Shown: positions 6,728-16,200 of the stretch, piece by piece
How the letters are laid out: every line of letters starts with the position of its first letter
Numbering within the stretch: the first letter of the stretch is position 1
DNA from: a virus
DNA length: 64,000 bases
Virus record (IMG/VR): IMGVR_UViG_3300031963_000107
Location: 1-64,000 of that record
Direction: 5' to 3' (one strand)
Program-made: the position numbers and the translations under genes
Notes under the pieces: model-generated
What the model was told of the DNA's origin: nothing
What the model saw: only the letters and a program-made list of their open reading frames with translations
Database searches by the model: none

Positions 6728-7423
6728 ATGGCTAAAAGATTTACCGATACTGAAAAGTGGAAGAAGCCCTTTATAAGGGGCTTACAAGGTGCTTATAAGC
6801 TCCTTTGGTTATATATCTGCGATGATTGCGACCACGCAGGTATTTGGCAAGTGGACATAGAGGTTGCAGCAATAAGAATTGGTGAAAAAATAGATTCAAA
6901 AGAAGCAATTAAAAGTTTTGATGAGAAAATTATAATTTTTGATAAAGGTAATAAGTGGTTTATACCATCTTTTTTAGAATTTCAGTACCCATCTGGTTTA
7001 AATCCCGACAATAGAGCGCACAATTCTGTAATCATATTGCTTGAAAAATATAATTTAAGAATATCTAAAGATAAGCCCCTTATAAGCCCCTCGGAAGGGT
7101 CTATGGATATGGATATGGTTAAGGATATGGATAAGGATAAAGTTAAAGGAGAAAAAAAAGTAAAATTTAAAGAAAATATTTTATTGACACAAAAAGAGCA
7201 TTTACAACTTATTGCGGAATTTGGTGAAAATGTAAATGATTTTTATGAATATTTGTCAGCGTATAAAATAGAAAAGTCATACAAAACAAAATCAGATTAC
7301 CTAACTATCAAGAGATGGGTCGTAGATGCTATTTTAAAGCAAAATAAGACAGCTTTTCCTAAGATTGGTAATAAGTATCAGAACGAATTAGAAACCGCTA
7401 GAAACGCCTTTAAACCAATATAA
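6728..7423 (+). CDS. Replication initiator/DnaD-like protein
   Basis: A protein of 231 residues. The N-terminal 100 residues resemble the winged-helix domain of phage replisome organisers (GAYKLLWLYICDDCDHAGIW is typical of Bacteroidota phage proteins of this class). The middle contains an Asp/Lys/Met-rich linker at about 125-145. The C-terminal 80 residues include the pattern KSYKTKSDYLTIKRWV, common in DnaD/replication-O-like C-termini. It is followed after 3 bases by the primase-helicase, which supports a role in origin recognition and helicase loading. Family by resemblance; moderately sure. Confidence 0.6.
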   Translation: MAKRFTDTEKWKKPFIRGLQGAYKLLWLYICDDCDHAGIWQVDIEVAAIRIGEKIDSKEAIKSFDEKIIIFDKGNKWFIPSFLEFQYPSGLNPDNRAHNSVIILLEKYNLRISKDKPLISPSEGSMDMDMVKDMDKDKVKGEKKVKFKENILLTQKEHLQLIAEFGENVNDFYEYLSAYKIEKSYKTKSDYLTIKRWVVDAILKQNKTAFPKIGNKYQNELETARNAFKPI

Positions 7424-7426
7424 ACG

Positions 7427-9286
7427 ATGATTACCATTTTTAAGAACATTTTTTCCAAAGAACCAAATTACATTTCAGTTGAATCTGCGTTAAAAAGAAT
7501 ACAGCAGGGTAAAAGTAAAACAACCGTAGAGGAAATTAGAAAAACGATTGATAAAGAGAAAGCAAATAAGATAAAATTAAACCTTCCGTCTATTTGCTTT
7601 AGTGGAAAATTTGGAGCGGATAGAACCGATGTCCAATTAATTCAACATAGTGGTTTTGTTGTGCTTGATTTTGACAATATCTTTGAATTACGAGAAAAGC
7701 AAACTGAAATTATATCAAATCCATTTGTTTATGCTTGTTGGATTAGTCCTTCTGGAAATGGTTTAAAGGCATTGGTAAAAATAGCCAATGGGGCAAAACA
7801 TAGAGAACACTTTCAAGCATTACAAGAAGTTTTTCCCGAAATTGACCGAAGTGGGATTAATGTAAGTCGGGTTTGTTACGAGAGTTATGATACTGAAATT
7901 TACATAAACGAAAATGCTGAAGTATTTAAGAAAATTAAGAAAACAGAGAAAGTTGTTGTTTATGAAAAGAATGATGATGATGAAAAGACATTTAAAAATA
8001 TTGTTACTTGGCTTTCAAATAAAAACGAGGCTTTTGTAACAGGAGAAAGGAATAATTTTATATTTAAATTAGCATCCGCATGTTGCCGATTTGGTATTAA
8101 TGAAATGACAGCTAATTCAATGATTCATAGTGAGTTTTTAACTAATTCGGAGTTTACAAAAAGCGAAGCAGATAGAGCAATTCGTTCTGCATACAAGGCA
8201 AATTCTGGTAATTTTGGTAGCGCATCTTTTGACAAAGAGATTTTAGTTGATAAAGTTTCTAGGAGAGAGGTTGAAGTTGAGAAGGCTGTATTTGATGAAG
8301 GGTTAAAGTTGAAGGATGTTATTTACGGAATTGATGTAAAGGAGCAAGCCTTAAAAATTTATGATGAAGGATATGCTAGGGTTGATGGCATTGGAGTTCC
8401 TGAATTAGATGAAAGATTTAAACCAAAGAGAGGGGAAATTACCGTACTTACAGGAATAGGAAACTATGGTAAATCTTCATTTAAAAAATGGTATCAAGCT
8501 ATGAGGATAATGTTGTACGGAGAGAAGTTTGCTACATTTTCACCTGAAGATAATCCACCTGAAGAATACTACCACGACTTTGTTGAGATAATATTAGGAT
8601 GTGATTGCAGTCCTGCAAATCCACATAGACCAAGTAAGCAGGTTTACGAATATGTTTACGATTTAGTTTGCCATCATGTGTTTTATGTTTATCCAAAAGA
8701 TGTATCACCTACGCCTCAATACATAATGGAAGTGTTTTTAGAATTGATTGTTAAGGAGAATGTTGATGGAGTTGATATTGACCCTTTTAACCAATTGACA
8801 AATGAATATCAAAAGTTTCAAAGAAGTGATAAATATTTGGAGTGGGTGTTATCAGTGTTTTCAAGATTCTCTCAAATCAATAATATTTTCTTTTGGATTG
8901 TTGCGCATCCAACAAAAATGCAAAAAGCAGCAGATGGAAATTATCCATGTCCAGATGTATTTGATTTAACTGATGGAGCTATGTGGAATAATAAGATGGA
9001 TAATATCCTTGTGTATCATAGACCTTTTGCTCAAACAGACCCTCAAAATCCGTCTTGTGAATTTCATAGTAAAAAAATTAGAAGGCAAAAGATTGTTGGT
9101 AAAAAAGGCTTTATTTTGTTCCAAATGTTTTTCCAAACTAGAAGATTTTTATTTAATGGATTGGATTCATTGCAGAAAATTATAAACGACAAAAATATAA
9201 TTTTAAGACCAGATGTTGCAGTGCAAAAGACATTTGATAATTGGGTTCCTTATAAAGATGAAAATGGTGAAGAAGTAAATTTTTAA
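7427..9286 (+). CDS. Primase-helicase (BT4734/VirE-type N-terminus, DnaB-like C-terminus)
   Basis: A protein of 619 residues. Residues 1-165 resemble the BT4734/VirE N-terminal primase-like domain (VVLDFDN, then WISPSGNGLKALVKI, then SRVCYESYD). Residues about 185-260 look like a primase C-terminal helical domain. From about 300 there is a RecA/DnaB-like motor: Walker A GIGNYGKSS with G343, K349 and S350, and a Walker B-like VDGVDID strand with D450 and D452. The enzyme would unwind the phage replication fork and prime synthesis. No polymerase gene was seen, so the host polymerase is probably recruited. It lies between the initiator-like gene and SSB in one operon. Confidence 0.85.
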   Translation: MITIFKNIFSKEPNYISVESALKRIQQGKSKTTVEEIRKTIDKEKANKIKLNLPSICFSGKFGADRTDVQLIQHSGFVVLDFDNIFELREKQTEIISNPFVYACWISPSGNGLKALVKIANGAKHREHFQALQEVFPEIDRSGINVSRVCYESYDTEIYINENAEVFKKIKKTEKVVVYEKNDDDEKTFKNIVTWLSNKNEAFVTGERNNFIFKLASACCRFGINEMTANSMIHSEFLTNSEFTKSEADRAIRSAYKANSGNFGSASFDKEILVDKVSRREVEVEKAVFDEGLKLKDVIYGIDVKEQALKIYDEGYARVDGIGVPELDERFKPKRGEITVLTGIGNYGKSSFKKWYQAMRIMLYGEKFATFSPEDNPPEEYYHDFVEIILGCDCSPANPHRPSKQVYEYVYDLVCHHVFYVYPKDVSPTPQYIMEVFLELIVKENVDGVDIDPFNQLTNEYQKFQRSDKYLEWVLSVFSRFSQINNIFFWIVAHPTKMQKAADGNYPCPDVFDLTDGAMWNNKMDNILVYHRPFAQTDPQNPSCEFHSKKIRRQKIVGKKGFILFQMFFQTRRFLFNGLDSLQKIINDKNIILRPDVAVQKTFDNWVPYKDENGEEVNF

Positions 9287-9303
9287 TATAAAAAACAAAA
9301 ACA

Positions 9304-9645
9304 ATGATTAGAATTTCTGTAATCGGAAGGCTTGGGCAAGATGCTCAAGTAAACAATGTAAATGGTAAAAGTGTAATTAATTTCTCTGTAGCTTACAGCG
9401 AAAAGTTTAAAAACCAACAAGGGGAAGATACCGAAAGAACAACTTGGGTTTCTTGCGCTTATTGGACAGATAAACTCAATGTAGCAAACTATTTAAAGAA
9501 AGGAACGCTAGTTTATACAGAGGGTAAACCTGAAGCAAAGTCTTATCAAAACAATAAGACAAATGAAAATGTTCCTCAATTACATTGTAGAGTATCAACA
9601 ATACAATTATTATCAAGTAGTAATAAAGAAGAAAACAATTTTTAA
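9304..9645 (+). CDS. ssb: Single-stranded DNA-binding protein
   Basis: A protein of 113 residues with the OB-fold SSB pattern: N-terminal VIGRLGQDAQV, then FSVAYSEKF, TTWVSCAYW, and VYTEGKPEAKSY. The acidic C-terminal tip is reduced to NKEENNF but keeps a terminal phenylalanine, the feature used to contact replication partners. It directly follows the primase-helicase and overlaps the next small gene by one base. The leader is A-rich with no Shine-Dalgarno sequence. Confidence 0.92.
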   Translation: MIRISVIGRLGQDAQVNNVNGKSVINFSVAYSEKFKNQQGEDTERTTWVSCAYWTDKLNVANYLKKGTLVYTEGKPEAKSYQNNKTNENVPQLHCRVSTIQLLSSSNKEENNF

Positions 9646-9869
9646 TGTATATTCACGAATTAAACAACCCAATAGATGTTGAAACTCCCCTCGGATACGG
9701 AAAAGCAATCGCATGGATTGACTACGGCAGTGACACAAACACTGTTTGGAAAGTCATACTATACCACAACAGCATGGTGCGGAACTTTTACGACGACGAC
9801 ATACTTGTTTACCCCAATAAAATGGACGGCGGCGAATTAGATAAAGATTATTTCAAAAACAAAAAATAA
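9645..9869 (+). CDS. Small conserved phage protein
   Basis: A protein of 74 residues, beta-rich in appearance (DVETPLGYGKAIAWIDYGSD, then TVWKVILYHNSMVRNFYDDD). The spacing suggests a small SH3/KOW-like barrel of a type common in Bacteroidota phages. It is coupled to SSB upstream and to a 39-residue basic gene downstream through one-base overlaps. Base composition is slightly richer in C at third positions than neighbours. Function unknown. Confidence 0.6.
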   Translation: MYIHELNNPIDVETPLGYGKAIAWIDYGSDTNTVWKVILYHNSMVRNFYDDDILVYPNKMDGGELDKDYFKNKK

Positions 9870-9988
9870 TGGCAAAACTAACCAATTCATCCAAAGTTAC
9901 ATTTGGAACAAAAAAATCAGGAAGAGCAAAAAAATCTTACAATAAAAGTAATCCAAGACCAAAGGCTTACCGAGGTCAAGGGCGTTAA
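9869..9988 (+). CDS. Conserved 39-residue basic phage protein
   Basis: A short ORF starting at a TAATG junction. The product is highly basic and contains KVTFGTKKSGRAKKSYNK and ends PKAYRGQGR. I recognise this as a conserved tiny phage protein with a KVTFG...KKYRGQGR pattern. It has no acidic residues, suggesting nucleic-acid or virion association. Function unknown. Confidence 0.65.
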   Translation: MAKLTNSSKVTFGTKKSGRAKKSYNKSNPRPKAYRGQGR

Positions 9989-10019
9989 TTAATTAAAAAA
10001 CACAAAAATTAAATTAAAA

Positions 10020-10280
10020 ATGAAATTTAAACCATTAAACAAAAGGGTATTGGTAAAGCTTGACGAAGCAAAAATGCAAACAGATGCGGGAATCTATCTT
10101 CCGCAAACGGCTCAAAATGATTTTTCAACAGGCAAAGTAATTGCTGTTGGAACTGAAGCTGCGCTTGTTAAAGAAGGCGATAGAATAATGTTTGCCCATA
10201 GCGTAGGGGTCGATATTGAAGTAGATGGAGAGAAGTTGAGGTTAATACCAGACGAAAGTTATATTGACGCTGTGATTTAA
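10020..10280 (+). CDS. groES: GroES-type co-chaperonin
   Basis: A protein of 86 residues matching the GroES fold: KPLNKRVLVKLDEA at the start, a mobile loop with GIYLPQTA (the GIxLP anchor that docks on GroEL), GKVIAVGTEA, EGDRIMFAHSVG, and the C-terminal strand SYIDAVI. Phage co-chaperonins replace host GroES on GroEL to fold capsid proteins. It ends just before a terminator and is followed by a second, longer GroES-like gene. Confidence 0.9.
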   Translation: MKFKPLNKRVLVKLDEAKMQTDAGIYLPQTAQNDFSTGKVIAVGTEAALVKEGDRIMFAHSVGVDIEVDGEKLRLIPDESYIDAVI

Positions 10281-10285
10281 TTTAA

Positions 10286-10323
10286 AAAAATGCCTTCAAA
10301 ATTTTTGGGGGCATTTTAATTTT
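10286..10323 (+). terminator. Rho-independent terminator
   Basis: AAAAATGCC pairs with GGCATTTT around a TTCAAAATTTTTGG loop and is followed by T-rich sequence. It separates the replication/GroES operon from the virion genes. Confidence 0.75.
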
Positions 10324-10347
10324 TAATAAATAAAAAAGTCTAATTTT

Positions 10348-11196
10348 ATGCCATATATGCAAGCACAACCGGTAAATCATATTTTTTTAAGTTTAACAAA
10401 ACCTATTCAAGATACAATTAAAGTAGGTGATTTAGAGTTATATCTTGACGGGTCATATAGACCCGAATGGAACGCTACAGTAGTAGGTGAAATTTATGGA
10501 TTGCCAAAAAATCCAAAGGGAGATAATTCTAAAGTTGTTTCTAAACTTAAAAATGGAGATAAGGTTTTATTTGATTATTCCGTAGTCGCAGAAAGAAAAT
10601 TTGAATCAGATGGCGGAAGTTTTACGGAAATAACAAAAGATAGTCCTTATTATCAAAAGTTTACAAATGGCAAAGGAGAGAGATTGCTTATTGTAGCAAT
10701 GCCGGGGAAGATAACTCATATTTGGGTAGGTACATTGCATGATAAAAGAGGTAATTTTGTTGACGGATGTCAAGGGTCTGAACATGATTTAAGTAGATGG
10801 AAGTCTCAATTTAGTTTTGGAGAAACGCAAAAGTTTTTATTTAAAAATTTAATTGACATAAACGACAAAGATGTTTGGAAAGCTGATTACAGAGATATAT
10901 ATGCCAAAATAGTTAAGGATGAGCTTATAACAGTTGGGGATAGAGTTATTTTAGAACCAATTGATGAAAACATACCAAAAGATGTAATTAAACAAATGGG
11001 TATTGTTGATACTATTGAAGCAAAAGTTAGATTAGGAGATAGAGCAAAAGTGTTATCAGCTCCAGATGATTCTAACTTAAAAAAAGGAGATATTATTGGT
11101 TTTGAACCACAATATCTTGAGAAATATGAATACGGAGATAAATCTTATTATTTAATAAAATCCCATAGAGCATTGGGAATTTGGGAGGAAAATTAA
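10348..11196 (+). CDS. Tandem GroES-like protein (two co-chaperonin-like domains)
   Basis: A protein of 282 residues. Residues 10-130 follow the order of a GroES barrel: PIQDTIKVG, a loop, TVVGEIYGLPKN, LKNGDKVLFDYSVV, then ERLLIVAMPGKITHIWVG. Residues 195-280 show the same order again: TVGDRVILEPID, EAKVRLGDRAKVLSAPDD, LKKGDIIGFEPQYLEKYEYG, YYLIKSHRALGIW. Neither copy has a clear GIxLP mobile loop, so it may not dock on GroEL in the usual way. It sits directly after a canonical GroES gene and before neck proteins. It may be a paired co-chaperonin or a virion protein that has reused the fold. This is pattern reading, not a search result. Confidence 0.5.
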   Translation: MPYMQAQPVNHIFLSLTKPIQDTIKVGDLELYLDGSYRPEWNATVVGEIYGLPKNPKGDNSKVVSKLKNGDKVLFDYSVVAERKFESDGGSFTEITKDSPYYQKFTNGKGERLLIVAMPGKITHIWVGTLHDKRGNFVDGCQGSEHDLSRWKSQFSFGETQKFLFKNLIDINDKDVWKADYRDIYAKIVKDELITVGDRVILEPIDENIPKDVIKQMGIVDTIEAKVRLGDRAKVLSAPDDSNLKKGDIIGFEPQYLEKYEYGDKSYYLIKSHRALGIWEEN

Positions 11197-11197
11197 T

Positions 11198-11845
11198 ATG
11201 GCATATAATTTAAACGAGATATACAACTTTATGGTCTTCATTGTGCGTAAAGAAAGAGGTGTATTTGTTACAATACCTGAATTTGAGTCAACACTTGATA
11301 ACGCACAAATAGAAGCTGTATCAGGTTGGTTTGAGCAGTATGGCGCAACGCAAAAGATTCATGACGCAATTAGAAAGCTTCGTTCACAAGTTCAATTTAC
11401 TTCTGCATCAGACGGACAGGTTAATTTTGCTTCTGACTATTTGCATATGATTGGCGGCGCATATACCGTTACAGGTAGCAGTATAAATGCAGTAAGATTT
11501 GTAAACGAAGACGAAATAGCGTTAGCTTTAAAGAGCCAATTAAGACCTGTAAGCACATCGTTACCAATAGCAAAGGATACGGCAACCGGATTTCAAATAT
11601 ACCCGCAAGTTGCTCAAACTGGTTTTTATAATTACTTGAGAAGACCGTTAAAGCCTGTTTATGGATATACTCAAGCACCCGGTTCTAGAACATTAACATA
11701 TGACAACGCTACAAGTACACAATTAGAATTTACGGATGTTTATATTAATAATATTATTTCAATAGCATTAAAGTTTTGGGGCATCAATATGGCTGAACAG
11801 GATATACAGGCATTTGCACAAAATCAAACGCAAGAAACTAAATAA
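11198..11845 (+). CDS. Virion neck/ring-type protein
   Basis: A protein of 215 residues and first of three similarly sized proteins followed by a very large tail/neck protein. It starts with an alpha-helical region (YNFMVFIVRKERGVF, SGWFEQYGATQKIHDAIRKL) and continues as a beta-rich domain. The order of three 200-260 residue proteins before a giant beta protein resembles the ring proteins preceding the muzzle in crAss-like podoviruses. That comparison is from gene order and size only. Spacing to neighbours is 1-2 bases, so this is a single virion operon. Confidence 0.5.
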   Translation: MAYNLNEIYNFMVFIVRKERGVFVTIPEFESTLDNAQIEAVSGWFEQYGATQKIHDAIRKLRSQVQFTSASDGQVNFASDYLHMIGGAYTVTGSSINAVRFVNEDEIALALKSQLRPVSTSLPIAKDTATGFQIYPQVAQTGFYNYLRRPLKPVYGYTQAPGSRTLTYDNATSTQLEFTDVYINNIISIALKFWGINMAEQDIQAFAQNQTQETK

Positions 11846-11847
11846 AA

Positions 11848-12489
11848 ATGGCTAATAGCACTAAATACCTTTTGGCTGAACAAGTACAAACCCGACTAGC
11901 CGGCGGATTCAGGGACGCAAGTCAACCTGTACAAAATGTAGATATAGTTAAAGCGATAGAGCAGATTATCAACTCTATGTTTCAAATGCAGTATTACAAT
12001 GCTACATTGCCAACAGGAGAAACTATTCCAGATAATTTAATGATAGCTTTTTATGAAAATATACCTGTAACAACTCTTGGTGATAAATCGCAAGCCGAGT
12101 TGCCAATTATCCCAATTTCTTTACCAAGAAATATGGGTGTTTATAGGGTTACAGACGATAAAGATAATGATTTTATTCCTGTCCCATTAGGGCAAGGAGC
12201 ATTGTTGAGGGCTGATAAATTATTGAATGATTTGCTTGGTAATGTTTGGTTTGAAATAAGAAAAAATGTTGTTATTTTTTCAAAAGATATTTTATTGCTT
12301 GGCATTGATACGGTAAATATGTATTTGATTGTAATGGATATATCATTGTATTCAAACACTGACCCATTGCCAATACCTGCAAGTATGGAAGAGGAAATTG
12401 TAGAGAAGGCGTTTGCTAAATTTGCTACAGTTATTCCGGAAACAGGTTTAGTTAACAATTATAGTTCAGCAACACAAAAAATTAATTAG
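11848..12489 (+). CDS. Virion neck/ring-type protein
   Basis: A protein of 213 residues. It has an N-terminal helical part (LLAEQVQTRLAGGF, VKAIEQIINSMFQMQYY) and a beta-rich centre (IPISLPRNMGVYRV, GNVWFEIRKNVVIFS). It ends with a helix and a polar tail. No cysteines or catalytic motifs stand out. Its position in the ring-protein series suggests a head-to-tail connector or tail-hub component. Confidence 0.5.
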   Translation: MANSTKYLLAEQVQTRLAGGFRDASQPVQNVDIVKAIEQIINSMFQMQYYNATLPTGETIPDNLMIAFYENIPVTTLGDKSQAELPIIPISLPRNMGVYRVTDDKDNDFIPVPLGQGALLRADKLLNDLLGNVWFEIRKNVVIFSKDILLLGIDTVNMYLIVMDISLYSNTDPLPIPASMEEEIVEKAFAKFATVIPETGLVNNYSSATQKIN

Positions 12490-12491
12490 AA

Positions 12492-13286
12492 ATGACCACA
12501 GCAAGTTTAGATTATATAGTTAAGAATTTCCTTTTAAAAAAAGGATATCCATTGCATTGGTATATGCAATTTATGGTTTACGCATCAGACTGTCTTCGTG
12601 ATATAACATTTGATGATTTGCGTGTTATAAATACAAAAATACTTCCTGTTAATCAGGCTATTAATACAGCAGAATTACCAGAAGATTATCAAGATTATGT
12701 AAATGTCAGCGTTATGGTTGGACAAAGAATACGACCATTAGTGCCTACTTTAACATTAAATCCATTAACAAGTTTAGATACAAATAGCAATTTTAACCCA
12801 CAAGATTGGACAGATAACTTAACGCCTCCGGATTCAAACAACGGACAAGCTCAATTGTATTATGGCGCATTGCCGTATGCTCAATGGTTTACGGTTCATT
12901 ATAATGATTTTGGTGAAAATATTGGTAGATTTTTTGGTTTAGGTGCAGGGTATCAAGAAGATACTTTTCAAGTTTTTAAAGAAAGAAATCAAATTCAAAT
13001 AGACCAAAAATTATATGTTGAAAATGTAGTATTGCAATATATTTCAGATGGTCAGTCAGCAGATGCTGCAACATTAGTAGACCCATATGCAATAAAAACA
13101 ATTCAAGCTTATATTGATTCTCAATTAAAAGCTCATAATAGAAATTATAATATGGGTGAAAAGCAATTAGCTCAAAATGAATACATTCGTGAAAGAAAGA
13201 TATTGAGAGCAAGAAAAGCTGATTGGAGTGTTGAGAAAATTAAAAGAATTGTACAAAAGAATACAATGGCAGCGCCTAAATCATAA
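12492..13286 (+). CDS. Virion neck/ring-type protein
   Basis: A protein of 264 residues. The N-terminal region (ASLDYIVKNFLLKKGYPLHWYMQFMVYASDCLRDI) is helical and of the type seen in phage adaptor proteins. The central part (ELPEDYQDYVNVSVMVGQRIRPLVPT) is the beta segment usual in this class. The C-terminus is a basic helix (EYIRERKILRARKADWS), which could contact DNA or portal. It directly precedes the 1185-residue protein. A connector/ring role is inferred from context. Confidence 0.5.
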   Translation: MTTASLDYIVKNFLLKKGYPLHWYMQFMVYASDCLRDITFDDLRVINTKILPVNQAINTAELPEDYQDYVNVSVMVGQRIRPLVPTLTLNPLTSLDTNSNFNPQDWTDNLTPPDSNNGQAQLYYGALPYAQWFTVHYNDFGENIGRFFGLGAGYQEDTFQVFKERNQIQIDQKLYVENVVLQYISDGQSADAATLVDPYAIKTIQAYIDSQLKAHNRNYNMGEKQLAQNEYIRERKILRARKADWSVEKIKRIVQKNTMAAPKS

Positions 13287-13291
13287 TAGAA

Positions 13292-16200
13292 ATGTTAAGA
13301 GATAAAAAATTATTTACCGGCGGAACAAATCAAGATGACTCATTGCATTTATTGGATAATGCTCAATACTTGAGGCTAATGAACGGGCGTGTTGGTATTA
13401 CTCAATATGGTAAAAATTATCGAGTAGAAGGCGTACCCGGAACTACCTCTATAACGCAGTCAGTATATCCTCCTTATGGAACAAATATATGTATAGGAAG
13501 TTGTGTTGACATTGAAGGTCAAAGATTGCTTTGGTTTGTATATAATACATTTGATGACCACGGAATTTATGCATTTGATTTTGCAACTTCTACAACATAT
13601 GCTGTATTGTATGATAGTCAGGTTCAGGGCGGATTGAATTTTAATAAAAATCATAGAATTGACAAAAATTGTAAGGTTAATCAAGGTTTACTTTATTGGA
13701 CAGATAATTATAATGAGCCTAAAAAAATTAATATTGATAGTGGTATAAAATTAAATTACCCAGCATATGTTACAGATGCCAGAGCTTATACAAGCTTAAC
13801 CGATTCTTATGAGATTATGTTAATAAGAAGACCCCCGGTGTACGCCCCTTCAATAGTAAAACAATACGACAATCAGTTTATAAATAATTTTATAGCAAAT
13901 CGTTCTTGGTTATTTGCGTGGCAATATGTTTATTTTGATGGAGAAGAAAGCGTTCTTGGTGAATATTCAGTTGCTTCTATGTTAAATCTAGTAGAGTTGG
14001 GTGTGCCAGAGTTGTATAATCATATATATTGTACCCTAAATTTATTAGAAAAAATACCACAAACTGCAAGAATAATAAGACTTATTGCTAAAGATGAACT
14101 TACTAATTCTGCAAATGTAATTAAGACATTTGATAAATTAGTAAACGAACAACCATTCATAGCTCATAACAGCGGAGCAACACAGCTTTCTTTTGATTAT
14201 TACGGAGATGTAACAGGAGCTACTATTCCTACTTCAATTGCTTCAAAGCCATTTGATAGCGTTCCCTTACTTTCAACTACAATGGAAAGCGCAACAAATA
14301 GAATGTTTTTGGCTAATAACCTATCCGGTTATGACACTCCAACTACAACATCGTTAGCTGTAACTCAAACAACAGCAATAGCCGGTGCTAATAAAAGATT
14401 TTTTAAAAGCGAATCTTCTTATCAATTGGGTGTTGCTTTTTATGATAAAGCAAGAAGAAAATGCGGTGTTGTAACTAAAAATGATAATATTACCACTACT
14501 CCTCCAAAAGTGTTTACTCCAAATAGTAATTTTAATGTAATTCCTATAATAGCAAATTACGACTTTGCTGTTGACAATAACTTTGAATTTGATGTTGTGC
14601 AATTGGGTAATTTTACCGCAAGCGGCGGCGCGCCCGGAAATGGAACTTCATTTACAGCTACATCCTCTTTTACTGCTGATATGTCTGTAAATATAATTGG
14701 TAATGTAACAGCATTATCGCCCGGATTTACAGTGTTTAGAATAAGAATAATTAAAAATTATGGTTTACCGGCTATTGCAGAACAATTTTTTGATACAGCA
14801 TCAATGGGATTGCCATATTATTTTAATTCTACCTTGACTTTAAACAATTATGCTATAACAATTGGTGATGTATTCCAAGTTCAATTTATAAGCGCGGGTA
14901 TTTGCGAATTGGAATGTTATGGTGGCTCACCTTTTACAATAGCATCAGCTAGTACCGCATCAAGCAATGTATTAACACTTAATTGGGCATTAAATAATAA
15001 CAATACGTTAAATGAAATACCTAGTTGGGCTTATTATTATTCTATTTTAAGAACAGGAAATTTAAAAACAAGATATTTTATAGATTCTTACAGTAGCACT
15101 AATAAATATGCATCTAAAAATGTAACTGTTACATCTCCAAATTTTGCTACTTATACTTATTCGGATACTTGGAACGCTACTACAACAAATGCAATTGCGA
15201 TAGATACAACTATATTGTTACAATCGGGATTAGGTTATAATTATACAGAAGGGGATGTATGCGTGCTTATTAATAGTAGCAGTGTAAGATACGAGTTGCC
15301 AGTCATAGGTCAAGATGGAGCGTATATATTATTAAAATCAACCTATTTAGTAAACTCATTACTAAATATTCCGTACATATACGAAATATATACTCCATAC
15401 ATAAGGGGAGAAAATGAACCTTTTTACGAAGTTGGTAATGCATACCCAATAACAAATGCAGGAACCGTTAATAGGCAATATTCTACATTATCTGGTAGTT
15501 TAATAGGGGATGTTTTTGTATTTCAAAGACAATTTAATTCTTCCGTATATTACTATGTAGAAGCAATGTCGCCAAATGACCTTTTTTATAAAAATTGGTT
15601 TACAGACGAGGGGTTTGTTAATTTTGTTATTTTATTAGGGCAAAATAGAAACGAACATGAGATTAGATATTCTAATGTGTTTACAGCCGGAACTGAAAAT
15701 AATGGGTTGAGTACATTTGAGGCTTTAAATTATAAAACAATTCCATTAGGTACAGGTAGCATACAAAAGCTACAATTAGCATCAAAAACAACAGAGCAGG
15801 GTGTTATAATGTTATCAATTGGCTCTTTCCAAACTGCATCATGCTACTTGGGTGAAGTTCAATTAGTTGGTTCTTCTTCTAATTCGTCTTTAGTTCAAGA
15901 TGTTGCTGTAATAGGTACGGTCAATGTATTGAAAGGAATGTTTGGAACTACTGCTCCCGAAACGGTGGTAGAATATTTAGGAGTAATATTTTGGTATGAT
16001 TTGAATAACGGAACTATTGTTCAGTATAGCTCAAATGGGCTATTCCCAGTAAGCTCTTATAAGCAAGAGAAATTGTTTAAGAATTATGCAAAAGGATATT
16101 TAGCAGCAAGCGAGGGTAATTTAGATAATATCAATGGATTTCATCATATACCAACATATGTTGACCCTTACCACAAAGAGCTTGGCGTAACATTGCCCGG

